A DNA stretch of 64,000 bases from Actinomycetota bacterium (GTDB lineage: Bacteria; Actinomycetota; Actinomycetes; S36-B12; UBA5976): contig WLPX01000001.1 in assembly GCA_009698575.1 (NCBI GenBank), forward strand, positions 1-64,000, in the 5' to 3' direction. The notes under the pieces are model-generated. The model ran no database searches. It was given only the letters and a program-made list of their open reading frames with translations, and was not told the origin of the DNA. Below are positions 17,974 through 26,900 of the stretch, piece by piece (positions within the stretch are counted from its first letter, which is position 1; every line of letters starts with the position of its first letter). The position numbers and the translations under genes were made by a program.

Positions 17974-19461
17974 ATGTCTCAATCGGTTAATCGACAGCAG
18001 ACTTCACTTGCAGTCGAGCAGGAGAAAAAACTAGTTAAGTCGTTACGGCGCTCTGACATTGTGCTATTTATTGTCGCCGCTGTTATTGCACTAGACACAA
18101 TTGGAACTATTGCATCTGGTGGACTAGAAAATCTATTCTGGGGCGCTTTCATGGTAATAACTTTCATGATTCCGTTCAGCATGATTTTTGCCGAGACTGG
18201 TGGCGCTTTTCCGCAAGAAGGCGGTCCATACCAGTGGGTTAAGTTCGCCTATGGCAGATTGGTAGCTGGCGTTACGAGTGTTTTGTATTGGATTACAAAT
18301 CCAATTTGGCTGGGTGGAACTTTAGTTCTCGTTGCGCATGAAGCATTCAATGCCTATGTTTTTGATTTATCAACAAATGCAACTTTGGACTGGATCTTTA
18401 AGCTTGCCTTCGTTTGGATCGCAATTTTGCTCGCAATCGTGAGCCTGAAAACTGGAAAGATTTTCGTCAACATTGGTGCTTGGGCAAAACTTATTGTCTT
18501 AATGCTCCTAGTTGGAACCACAATTGTTTATGGTTTCAAAAATGGCTTCCAAGGAATTGACCTTGGCGGGTTATCGCCATCACTTGGCGGTTTCTTAGCA
18601 GTAGCTCCGGTGCTTGCTTTCGCTTATGTTGGCTTTGAAGCGCCAAATGCTGCATCTGAGGAAATGTTTGATCCAGCTAAAGACACTGCTCCAGCAATTC
18701 GGCGTGGTGCCACAATTGCAATGCTTGCTTACTTACTGCCAGTACTGGCAATTTTGCTAGTCATTCCAGCTGATCAAGTAGGTGGAGTAGACAGCTTTAT
18801 GGGTGCTGTTGCCACAGTGTTTAGCATCTACGGATCTGCGGGGAATACTTTGCTGACAATCACTGCTCTACTTTTGGTTTATGCGTTATTGAACCAAGGT
18901 AGCTCGTGGATGATTGCAACCGATCGAATTCAAGCGATGGCTGCAGCCGACGGAACATTCTTCAGTGGATATTTCGGCGAGTTTAACGAAAAGCTTGGTA
19001 CCCCACTGCGCGTGAACATACTTTCCGGAGTTATGTCTACCGTATTTGTGGTTGCTGCAAGTCTGTTGGTTGAAGGCGACGCAGCCGTGCTATTTAGCGT
19101 GGTGTTATTTTGCGTAATTTCTACCCTGCTGGTTTCTTATTTAACAATCATTCCAGCACTAATGAAGTTGAAGCGAATCTATCCTGATGTTCCAAGGAGC
19201 TACCAGGTACCTGGTGGATCCAGAGGTTTTCACATTCTAGGAATTTTGGTGATGGCCTACATCGTTATCGGATCTATTGTGGCGCTGTTCCCAGGAACTT
19301 TAGAAACTGCATTAGGTATGGAATATGACTACACCGAAATCTGGGGAACAACGCAAGGCGCTGTTCTGGGCTTCACGCTTGGAACTTTCGTAATCGTTGT
19401 TTTGATCGGTGTTATCGGCTACCTCGGTGCTGGAAAAGTTCGCAAGAATCTAGCTGACTAA
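17974..19461 (+). CDS. APC-superfamily amino acid/amine permease
   Basis: A 495-residue membrane protein with about twelve hydrophobic segments, of the amino acid-polyamine-organocation superfamily. The early segment GAFMVITFMIPFSMIFAETGGAFP with PQEGGPYQWVKFAYGR is the family signature. The middle GFEAPNAASEEMFDP is typical of the amino acid permease branch. It gives the island a second uptake route besides the ABC importer, possibly for the amine or for a glutamate/GABA-type product. A GGGGG-rich ribosome site precedes ATG 17974, 20 bases after the aminotransferase. A terminator hairpin follows. Confidence 0.88.
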   Translation: MSQSVNRQQTSLAVEQEKKLVKSLRRSDIVLFIVAAVIALDTIGTIASGGLENLFWGAFMVITFMIPFSMIFAETGGAFPQEGGPYQWVKFAYGRLVAGVTSVLYWITNPIWLGGTLVLVAHEAFNAYVFDLSTNATLDWIFKLAFVWIAILLAIVSLKTGKIFVNIGAWAKLIVLMLLVGTTIVYGFKNGFQGIDLGGLSPSLGGFLAVAPVLAFAYVGFEAPNAASEEMFDPAKDTAPAIRRGATIAMLAYLLPVLAILLVIPADQVGGVDSFMGAVATVFSIYGSAGNTLLTITALLLVYALLNQGSSWMIATDRIQAMAAADGTFFSGYFGEFNEKLGTPLRVNILSGVMSTVFVVAASLLVEGDAAVLFSVVLFCVISTLLVSYLTIIPALMKLKRIYPDVPRSYQVPGGSRGFHILGILVMAYIVIGSIVALFPGTLETALGMEYDYTEIWGTTQGAVLGFTLGTFVIVVLIGVIGYLGAGKVRKNLAD

Positions 19462-19469
19462 TTACTAGG

Positions 19470-19501
19470 CGACCGGCAATCCCCCTTGGGGTTGCCGGTC
19501 G
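19470..19501. terminator. Hairpin terminator shared by APC permease and LysE genes
   Basis: A ten-base stem (19470-19479 with 19492-19501) continues into a CCCC/GGGG inner pair. The T-tract is weak on both sides. It lies between two convergent genes and probably ends both transcripts, marking the end of the catabolic island. Confidence 0.7.
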
Positions 19502-19504
19502 TTG

Positions 19505-20155
19505 CTATTTCAATTGGCCGATCAATACCGGAATGATTACACCAATTCCAAGTGCCATCATCACCACTCCACCAATTGTGCGAAGTGTTACGAGACGACT
19601 TTTTGAAGTTACAAACCAATCGCGACTTGAGCCAACCAAGATTCCCCAAGTGCCATCAAGCATTAGAGCCAGTGCAGTAAAGATAGCTCCAAAAATCAAA
19701 AGTTGTATTGTTATGGAACCAACTGCTGGATCCACAAATTGTGGAAACACCGCAGAAAAAAACACCAAGGCTTTTGGATTCAACACACCAACTGTGAAAC
19801 CTTGTCGCAAAATTTGATAATTACTTGGCTTTACTTCTTCGACTTTTACCATGTCATCAGCATGTGCTTGCCGATGTCGTAAGGCATCGATACCAAGGTA
19901 AATCAAGTAAATGCCACCAAGGACTTGCACCACAATCAATAGCAATTCAGATCGCTGCAAAAGTGGCCCTAACCCAACGGCTATAAACACCGAAAGCAGC
20001 AGCATTCCTAATGCGTTACCTAATGCAGTTAGCCAGGCAGTGAGGCGACCCCAAGCAACTGCTCGGGCAATAACAAACATCACACTTGGGCCTGGAACCA
20101 AAATTATTGCCACTGAAGCAAGGACAAACTCAGCCAAATTCTGGGTATTGATCAC
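19505..20155 (-). CDS. LysE/RhtB-family amino acid exporter
   Basis: A 216-residue membrane protein with about six hydrophobic segments. The hallmark VPGPSVMFVIA near residue 20 and GVLNPKALVFF near residue 122 place it in the LysE/RhtB family, which exports amino acids such as lysine, threonine or homoserine lactone. The substrate here is unknown. It converges on the APC permease gene and could relieve amino acid overload from scavenging. It is divergent from the M15 peptidase gene with 56 bases between. Confidence 0.88.
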   Translation of the reverse strand: MINTQNLAEFVLASVAIILVPGPSVMFVIARAVAWGRLTAWLTALGNALGMLLLSVFIAVGLGPLLQRSELLLIVVQVLGGIYLIYLGIDALRHRQAHADDMVKVEEVKPSNYQILRQGFTVGVLNPKALVFFSAVFPQFVDPAVGSITIQLLIFGAIFTALALMLDGTWGILVGSSRDWFVTSKSRLVTLRTIGGVVMMALGIGVIIPVLIGQLK

Positions 20156-20211
20156 GCTTCAAGCCTAGTGATGGCAAGCATTGGCTTTGATGCGAAGTAG
20201 GCTCATTACCT

Positions 20212-20808
20212 ATGGGCAGAAATCGCATGATAATTGTCGCAAGTTCGCTTTTCCTTTCGCTAGTTACTTCATTCTTGCCAGCCCAAGCGACTGACGTGAC
20301 AGTACTGGATAGCTGTGCAAAGAAAACCACTGGAAAAATTCGCGTGATCACCGAAGGTACCTGCACGTCCAAGGAATATTCACTTGGAAATACTCCGATA
20401 ACGCGCGGCGAGCACCGGCCCGACGCCTTAGTCCCGCAGTTTAAGGATCGATACTTAGCCGCTAAAGCTGCTGCTAAGAAAAAGGGCGATACCTTACAAA
20501 TTACAAGTGGTTATAGAACTCTCGAGCGACAAACATATTTGTACAAACGAGCAATTAAGAAACATGGCTCAGCTAAGGAAGCGAGCAAGTGGGTGCTCCC
20601 CCCAAAAAAATCAAATCACCCATGGGGCCTCGCAATTGACGTTAACTACGGCGTGGGCGGAACTAACGGCAAAAAAGCTGCCGCTTGGCTCGAGAAAAAT
20701 GGTTACAAATATGGGTTGTGTCGTAGATATAAAAATGAATGGTGGCACTTCGAGCCGCTAGTTGCCCCCGGAACAAAGTGTCCAAAAATGGAACGTTACG
20801 CCTCTTAA
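20212..20808 (+). CDS. M15-family D-alanyl-D-alanine carboxypeptidase (VanY-like), secreted
   Basis: A 198-residue exported protein. The N-terminus GRNRMIIVASSLFLSLVTSFLPAQA is a signal peptide with a probable cut after AQA near residue 26. The VanY-type zinc site is seen in SNHPWGLAIDVN (SxHxxGxAxD) and EWWHFE, and SGYRTLERQ matches the family. It trims peptidoglycan stem peptides outside the membrane. The last four bases of the gene (TTAA) are shared with the stop codon of the convergent serine hydrolase gene. Confidence 0.88.
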   Translation: MGRNRMIIVASSLFLSLVTSFLPAQATDVTVLDSCAKKTTGKIRVITEGTCTSKEYSLGNTPITRGEHRPDALVPQFKDRYLAAKAAAKKKGDTLQITSGYRTLERQTYLYKRAIKKHGSAKEASKWVLPPKKSNHPWGLAIDVNYGVGGTNGKKAAAWLEKNGYKYGLCRRYKNEWWHFEPLVAPGTKCPKMERYAS

Positions 20809-21728
20809 CGTGAGCCCATAGTCGTAACTAATTGTTCTGATATCGCATTCCAAGCAGAAATACCGCGCTCTTGGGTTTCCCAAGTATTCGAGTAGCCGGT
20901 AAAAATCCATCGTGGCTGTGCCTTGCTATCCCAGGTATAGCCCAGAGTGTTGATACGCCACATGCCAACAGGTGGGCGATCGCCAGCTACTGACAGATAC
21001 CAGCCATTCTTAACGGCGACCTGCCAATCAGATGGAGTTCCATGTCCGGCTCCCCAAGCCTGATCGGGGTTAATTGAAGTCATCAACTCTCGCAAAATCA
21101 CACGCTGTGCTTCTGGTAGCGGACTTTCCTGCTGACCAACTACTTGATTCAGTAACAACGCTTGATCGGCCGACGAAGTCATAATCGTGCCCCAGGCGCC
21201 ACCTGTTGTAGTTTGGGTCAATCCAAATCTTTTAGCAATAGAAATCACCGCATCATTTCGGCCTATGACTTTAAAGAGTCGATCGGCGGCTCCGTTATCA
21301 GATTGCGTAATCATTAACTTCATGTCATCAGCAACTTTGGCGTAGTCAAGCGTTCCAGCAGCCACCATTTCTAAGACACCAGTTGCCACAACTACTTTTC
21401 CTGTTGATGCCGTCGGGAAGGAAGAAGCTGCATCGCCAAATGCATATGTGCAATTTTCAACGAGATCGATAATCGTGAAGTTATAGGTGTCTGCTGCGTA
21501 CTCAAGTGCCCAACTGTCGATAAATGTTTGAGGGATCGGGGTATTAGCCGCGCAGTCAAATGCAGGCGTCACTACAGGTATCGGATTGGGCGCGACCGAT
21601 TCTGATGCTTCTGGGGTGACGAAACTTGCAAGCATTCGCAGGCCTACCAAGAGAATTATGCCGAGCCCACCAAACACCAAGAGTCTGCGCAGCAAGAATT
21701 TCCCTCTGCTTGGCTGGATGTTACTCAC
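20805..21728 (-). CDS. Membrane-anchored serine hydrolase (class A beta-lactamase fold)
   Basis: About 307 residues. A single hydrophobic segment near the N-terminus (LLVFGGLGIILLVGLRML) anchors the protein or serves as a signal. The catalytic serine lies in the SxxK motif STGK, followed by the SDN triad (ITQSDNGAADR) and a KNG box in place of KTG. This is the pattern of class A beta-lactamases and related serine hydrolases (PF13354-like). The frame is open upstream into the tRNA-Arg gene, so the start must be inside. GTG 21728 sits one base from the tRNA 3-prime end; TTG 21695 with GAGGG upstream is an alternative. Activity on beta-lactams or peptidoglycan is unproven. Confidence 0.78.
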   Translation of the reverse strand: MSNIQPSRGKFLLRRLLVFGGLGIILLVGLRMLASFVTPEASESVAPNPIPVVTPAFDCAANTPIPQTFIDSWALEYAADTYNFTIIDLVENCTYAFGDAASSFPTASTGKVVVATGVLEMVAAGTLDYAKVADDMKLMITQSDNGAADRLFKVIGRNDAVISIAKRFGLTQTTTGGAWGTIMTSSADQALLLNQVVGQQESPLPEAQRVILRELMTSINPDQAWGAGHGTPSDWQVAVKNGWYLSVAGDRPPVGMWRINTLGYTWDSKAQPRWIFTGYSNTWETQERGISAWNAISEQLVTTMGSR

Positions 21729-21729
21729 G

Positions 21730-21802
21730 TGCCCGCGAAAGGAATCGAACCTTCGACCTTCTGCTCCGGAGGCAGACGCTCTATCCACTGAGCTACGCGG
21801 GC
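21730..21802 (-). tRNA. tRNA-Arg (anticodon CCG)
   Basis: A 73-base cloverleaf on the minus strand. The acceptor stem GCCCGCG pairs with CGCGGGC, the D arm is GCTC/GAGC, the anticodon arm TCTGC-CTCCGGA-GCAGA gives anticodon CCG, and the T arm has a TTCGATT loop. It reads CGG arginine codons. The CCA end is not encoded. The serine hydrolase gene follows directly. Confidence 0.95.
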
Positions 21803-21872
21803 TAAACTTTAGCCCTGTGTGACTTTATCAGTGCCCACTTGCATCTGAAATGACATACAGTAAGTACTGCAA

Positions 21873-21970
21873 GACACGGGAGTCCGCAACCAGGCGGGCT
21901 GAGAGGGTGTCCGATCCTAGATCACTACACCGACCGTTTAACCAGTCCGGTAATGCGGACTTTGGGAGGA
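21873..21970 (+). ncRNA. TPP (thiamine pyrophosphate) riboswitch
   Basis: The sequence carries the thi-box core CTGAGAGG in the left half and GGTAATGCGG in the right half. P2 is GTCCGC with GCGGGC, P3 is GGTGT with ACACC enclosing a GATC/GATC hairpin, and P5 is GTCCG with CGGAC. The ribosome site GGGAGGA (21964-21970) of the next gene sits at the end of the aptamer, so ligand binding probably hides it and stops translation. The element identifies the downstream transporter and kinase as thiamine-related. Confidence 0.88.
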
Positions 21971-21978
21971 AGTTAGTT

Positions 21979-22590
21979 ATGTTTTCGATAATCAACGAAT
22001 TTGCAGTGACGGTTTTGTTCACGATTTTGGGATATCAAGTAACGATTCTCGAATTCGCAGCGGTTATAGCTTCACTTATTGGTGTCTGGCTGGGTACCAC
22101 TGGCAAACAAATTATGTGGCCATGGTGGGGATTAAGTAGCGCACTTTACGGTTGGCTCTTTCTTAGTTACTCGCTATACGCAAGTGCAGCGGTGCAAGTT
22201 ATATTCATCATCGCAGCTATCTGGGGATGGTTCGGCTGGGGTCCAAAAGGTGCCACTTCAAAAAATCTGTCATGGCTCGGGCGATTAGTAATTCTTGGCT
22301 CTGGAATAATCGCCTGGCTGGCAATAACTCCCTTGTTAGTGTCTCTTGGCGCTGCTGCTGCGTTACCGGATGCTTTTGGCTTAGTTTTTAGTGTGATTGC
22401 CCAAGTACTTATGGTCTTGGAATATCGAGAAAACTGGATGCTTTGGTTTGTAGTAGATGCGCTTTACGTTGCTCTCTACTGGAGCCAGGACTTGAAGTTC
22501 ACTTCTTTGCTTTATGTGCTGTTCACAGCAATTGCAATTCGCGGCTGGGTCAATTGGCGCAAACTTACGCGTGAAGCAATTCCGGCATGA
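21979..22590 (+). CDS. pnuT: PnuC-family transporter, probable thiamine importer (PnuT-like)
   Basis: A 203-residue membrane protein with about seven hydrophobic segments. It begins FSIINEFAVTVLFTILGYQVT and ends with NWRKLTR, and aromatic residues are frequent (WPWWGLSS, IWGWFGW, WMLWFVVDALYVALYW), as in PnuC vitamin transporters. PnuC carries nicotinamide riboside, but family members under TPP riboswitches (PnuT) carry thiamine. The TPP riboswitch just upstream therefore points to thiamine. The start ATG 21979 lies eight bases after GGGAGGA; a longer frame from 21850 runs through the riboswitch and is rejected. It overlaps the kinase gene by four bases. Confidence 0.85.
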   Translation: MFSIINEFAVTVLFTILGYQVTILEFAAVIASLIGVWLGTTGKQIMWPWWGLSSALYGWLFLSYSLYASAAVQVIFIIAAIWGWFGWGPKGATSKNLSWLGRLVILGSGIIAWLAITPLLVSLGAAAALPDAFGLVFSVIAQVLMVLEYRENWMLWFVVDALYVALYWSQDLKFTSLLYVLFTAIAIRGWVNWRKLTREAIPA

Positions 22591-23150
22591 CCAAAACTTC
22601 GGGTTCGGACTTAGCAACATTGAAGTTAGCTATCGAAAATAGCGCGGCCCGTTGCGGCCAAACTCGAATCGTGACAATTGATGGCCCAGCTGGATCTGGT
22701 AAAACCACGCTAGCTAACGAACTGGCAAACTACTTGGGCGATGCGCAGGTTGTTCATCTAGACGAACTTTACGAAGGCTGGAATAAAGCACTCGATGATA
22801 TTTTGTACCAGCGGATTCAAGCCTGGATCTTAACTCCAATTAGAAATGGATTGCCAGCTAAACACCTGAGTTATGACTGGATCGCAAATAGCTACTCAAC
22901 TTGGAAAGAATTCCGAACAACTCCCGTGATAATAATCGAGGGTGTCGGGGCGGGACACACTTCGATACGGCCAGAAGTCTCGCAAGCAATTTGGATTGAA
23001 GCGGCTGAAGAATTGCTACTAGATCGAGTAGTGCATCGTGATGGTGAAATTGTGCGCGATGAAATGTTGATTTGGAAGTCCAAGGAGCGCTCTTACTTCG
23101 AATTACATCAAGTTAAGGAATCCGCTAATTTCCAATTACTTGGACAATAG
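22587..23150 (+). CDS. P-loop kinase of uridine-kinase type, candidate thiamine kinase
   Basis: A 187-residue P-loop phosphotransferase. Walker A reads DGPAGSGKTTLANEL near residue 33, the acidic HLDELYEGW matches the uridine kinase/phosphoribulokinase catalytic segment, and IIIEGVGAG resembles the Walker B region. The gene starts in a four-base overlap with the riboswitch-controlled PnuT-like transporter, so both are governed by thiamine pyrophosphate. Passive PnuC-type uptake needs intracellular phosphorylation to trap the vitamin. This kinase is thus a candidate for phosphorylating thiamine or a precursor. A nucleoside or unrelated substrate remains possible. Confidence 0.75.
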   Translation: MTKTSGSDLATLKLAIENSAARCGQTRIVTIDGPAGSGKTTLANELANYLGDAQVVHLDELYEGWNKALDDILYQRIQAWILTPIRNGLPAKHLSYDWIANSYSTWKEFRTTPVIIIEGVGAGHTSIRPEVSQAIWIEAAEELLLDRVVHRDGEIVRDEMLIWKSKERSYFELHQVKESANFQLLGQ

Positions 23151-23152
23151 TT

Positions 23153-23893
23153 TTACCACGGAACTATTTGACGATCTTCCCAAAGTAAGCCAGTAAGAGT
23201 TTGGGCATCGTGTTCCCGCGTTACTAGCCAAACAATGGTGTCTGCTGCTTCTTCGGCACTACGCGGGGCATCAGGACCACCCATATCTGTTCGCGTGTGA
23301 TTGGGGCACATTGCATCAACTAATACACCGCGCGTTCCGTTACCTAATTCCGCAGCTAAATTCTTGGTCAGGGCATTTACCGCAGTTTTAGAAATTCGAT
23401 AAGGCGCAAGTCCACCTGCTAGCCCGGGACCAGTAAATCTGCCCAGACAAGCCGAGACATTTATGATGCGCCCAGATTTACGAGCTGCCATTTGTGGGCC
23501 GATGGCTGCGATCATATTGAAAGTGCCGTCCAAATTAATTGACATTACGCGATGCCACTCTTGATCAGAAGTCCGTAATGTCTTTGCCATCTTCTCGCTC
23601 ATCACGCCGGCAGAATTGATCAGCACATCAGCTCGACTAGCAATTGGATGTCCGGATAATGCGGTGCGAACTGCCTCACCGTCGGACACATCCAGACAAA
23701 TTGAATCCGCATCAATTCCCTGTGACACCAACTGCCTTGTGGCACTAGAAGAATTTTCGAGATCGCGGCTAACGATCACAATGGTGGCGCCAAGTTTGCC
23801 AAGTGCCTGGGCTGCGGCAAAGCCAATTCCACGCGAGCCGCCAGTGATCACTACGACTTGGTCAGTTAGGTCTGCGGTAATGGCATTGGTCAC
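23153..23893 (-). CDS. Short-chain dehydrogenase/reductase (SDR)
   Basis: A 246-residue classical SDR. The cofactor motif is TGGSRGIG near residue 17, NSAG lies at 93-96, and the catalytic set Ser147, Tyr165, Lys169 is complete (YRISK). Such enzymes oxidise alcohols or reduce ketones with NAD(P)H in the cytoplasm. No neighbour reveals its substrate. It converges on the kinase gene with two bases between and is divergent from kgd. Confidence 0.88.
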   Translation of the reverse strand: MTNAITADLTDQVVVITGGSRGIGFAAAQALGKLGATIVIVSRDLENSSSATRQLVSQGIDADSICLDVSDGEAVRTALSGHPIASRADVLINSAGVMSEKMAKTLRTSDQEWHRVMSINLDGTFNMIAAIGPQMAARKSGRIINVSACLGRFTGPGLAGGLAPYRISKTAVNALTKNLAAELGNGTRGVLVDAMCPNHTRTDMGGPDAPRSAEEAADTIVWLVTREHDAQTLTGLLWEDRQIVPW

Positions 23894-23994
23894 ATATGTA
23901 AGCCTGCACCACTATTTGCCCTTATGCACGTTGGGCGCCCGGATCCTCGGGCGATACGCTTGGAACATAAATCTACGAGGAAGGCGCCCAAACA

Positions 23995-26900
23995 GTGTCC
24001 GGACCAGCTAACAGTCCATTTGGAGCCAACGATTGGCTCGTAGACGAGTTATACCAACAGTATTTGGAAGACAAACAATCAGTAGATCCAGCTTGGTGGG
24101 ATTTTTTTGCAGACTACTCACCTAGTGAATACTCACCCATCGCCTCGGCAAATAAAACTACGTTGCAACCAAGAGTGAGCGCACCGGCTCCCGCTGCAAA
24201 CACTGCAGTTCCCGCGCCGCAAGAAAAAGCTGCGCCGCCTGCAGCCACACCACAAGCAACAGCCGCACCTTCAGTGCCAGTTACTCCAAGTGAAGACGTA
24301 ATTGAGAAATTAAAAGGGACGTCGGCACGCGTTGTAACAAACATGGAAGCTAGTTTAGAAATTCCAACCGCGACTTCAGTTCGCGCCGTCCCTGCAAAGC
24401 TGATGGTTGACAACCGAATTGTAATTAACAATCATTTAGCGCGCGGCCGTGGTGGAAAAGTTAGTTTTACTCACATAGTTGGTTTTGCAATAGTTCGCGC
24501 ACTTCGCGAACTCCCAGACATGAATGTTTCTTACACAACACTTGAAGATAAACCAGCCATTACTCGTCATCAGCAAGTTGGCTTGGGACTTGCGATTGAC
24601 CTAGCAAAAGAAGATGGGTCCCGACAATTACTTGTGCCGTGCATCAAGAGTGCCGACACAATGGATTTTGCCGCTTTCTGGTCAGCTTACGAGGATGTGG
24701 TTCGCAAGGCACGATCCGGAAAACTAACCGTTGAAGACTTCCAAGGAACAACTGCAAGTCTGACAAACCCCGGCACTATCGGCACGGTCCACTCCGTACC
24801 TCGACTGATGCAAGGGCAAGGATTAATCGTTGGCGTTGGCGCGATGGATTACTCAGCTGAATGGCAAGGCGCATCGGAAGATGCCTTGGCCAAAAATGCA
24901 GTCAGCAAAATAATGACATTCACCAGCACCTACGATCACCGAGTAATTCAAGGTGCGCAATCAGGTGACTTCTTGCGCCGCGTTCACCAACTACTACTGG
25001 GCGACGATGGTTTCTACGACGACATATTCCGTGCTCTGCAGATTCCTTATGAACCAATTCGTTGGGCCCAAGATTTAGCTACCTCGCATGATTCAGATTT
25101 AGACAAGACTGCCCGAGTGCAAGAAATGATTCATGCGTTCCGAGTTCGAGGTCATTTGCTAGCTGATATTGACCCGCTGGAATATCATCAAAGATCCCAC
25201 CCGGATCTAGACATCGCAAACCACGGAATGACACTTTGGGATTTGGATCGAGAGTTTGCCACTGGTGGATTTGGTGGCCAGCAATTCGCAAAACTACGCG
25301 ACATTCTGGGGACTTTGCGCGATGCCTACTGCCGTACCGTCGGTATCGAATACATGCATATTCAAGATCCAGAACAACGTAAATGGATTCAGGATCGACT
25401 GGAGCGCAAGCAAGACAAAATTGATCGAGACGAACAACTTCGAATTCTACGCAAACTTAATGAAGCCGAAGCGTTCGAAAGCTTCCTACATACAAAATAT
25501 GTTGGGCAAAAGCGCTTTAGCCTTGAGGGTGGCGAAAGTGCCATTCCATTTGTAGATCAGATTTTGATCGAAGCTGCAAAAAGCCAACTTGATGAAGTTT
25601 GTATCGGTATGCCGCACCGTGGACGCCTCAACGTTCTAGCGAATATTGCTGGCAAGAGCTACGGGCGAATCTTCAGTGAGTTCGAAGGACACTATGGCGA
25701 AGAATCTGTACAAGGTTCAGGTGACGTTAAATACCACCTTGGAACTAAGGGAACTTATAAAGCTGCAGCCGGCGAAGAAGTAAACGTTTACCTAGCTGCA
25801 AATCCTTCACACCTAGAAGCAGTGAATCCAGTCCTTGGTGGAATCGTTAGAGCCAAACAAGACATAATCGCGCAAACGCAAGTTGATGGCAAGGACAAGT
25901 TCTCAGTATTGCCATTGTTAATTCATGGCGATGCAGCCTTTGCCGGACAAGGCGTCGTTGCTGAAACTCTACAAATGAGTCAGTTACAGGCATACCGCGT
26001 TGGTGGCACCATTCATCTGGTTGTAAATAACCAGGTTGGCTTTACTACTTCCCCGCGCTACGCCCGAACTAGTGTTTATTCAACTGACGTAGCTCGCATG
26101 ATTCAAGCGCCGATTTTCCATGTCAACGGCGATGATCCTGAAGCTGTTGTCCGCGTTGCACAATTGTCTTACGACTTCCAACAGGCATTCCACAAAGATG
26201 TTGTCATTGATTTAGTTTGCTACCGACGTCGAGGTCACAATGAAGCTGATGATCCGTCATTAACTCAGCCGTTGATGTACGACATTATTGATCAGAAGCG
26301 CTCGGTTCGTAAGTTATACACTGAAGCTCTTGTTGGCCGTGGAGATATCACACTTGAAGAAGCTGAGGCAGCCTTAAAGCACTACCAAGACGAACTTGAA
26401 GGTGTTTTCCAGGCTACTAAGACTGAAACTGCAGAACAATTTAATTCTTCTGCTGCTGAAGTAATTTCGCAAGGTCAGCAAACTCTGGCCCCCCAGACAC
26501 CAAGTTGGGAAGTACCTACTGCAATCACTCGCGATGTAGTCGACCGCGTAGTGGCAAGCCAAAGCAACATGCCGGAAGGTTTCACACTCCACAAACGCTT
26601 AGCTCCAATATTGGCGCGCCGTGCAGAGATGGTTGCAACAGATGCCATCGATTGGGGTATGGGTGAAGCACTTGCACTTGGTTCACTGCTAACCGAAGGA
26701 ACTGTCGTTCGATTAGTTGGCGAAGATAGTCGCCGCGGCACATTTGGGCATCGCCATGCCGTAATCGTGGACAAAAAAACTGGCTGGCAATACAAGCCAC
26801 TAAAGACTTGCTATGAATCTGGTGCCAAATTAGATGTCTATGACTCACTACTTAGTGAGTTTGCAGCCATGGGATTTGAATATGGGTACTCGGTAGCACG

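Noticed and set aside
21850-21978. Longer N-terminus for the PnuT-like transporter
   Set aside because: The extra residues translate the TPP riboswitch; GGGAGGA directs ATG 21979.
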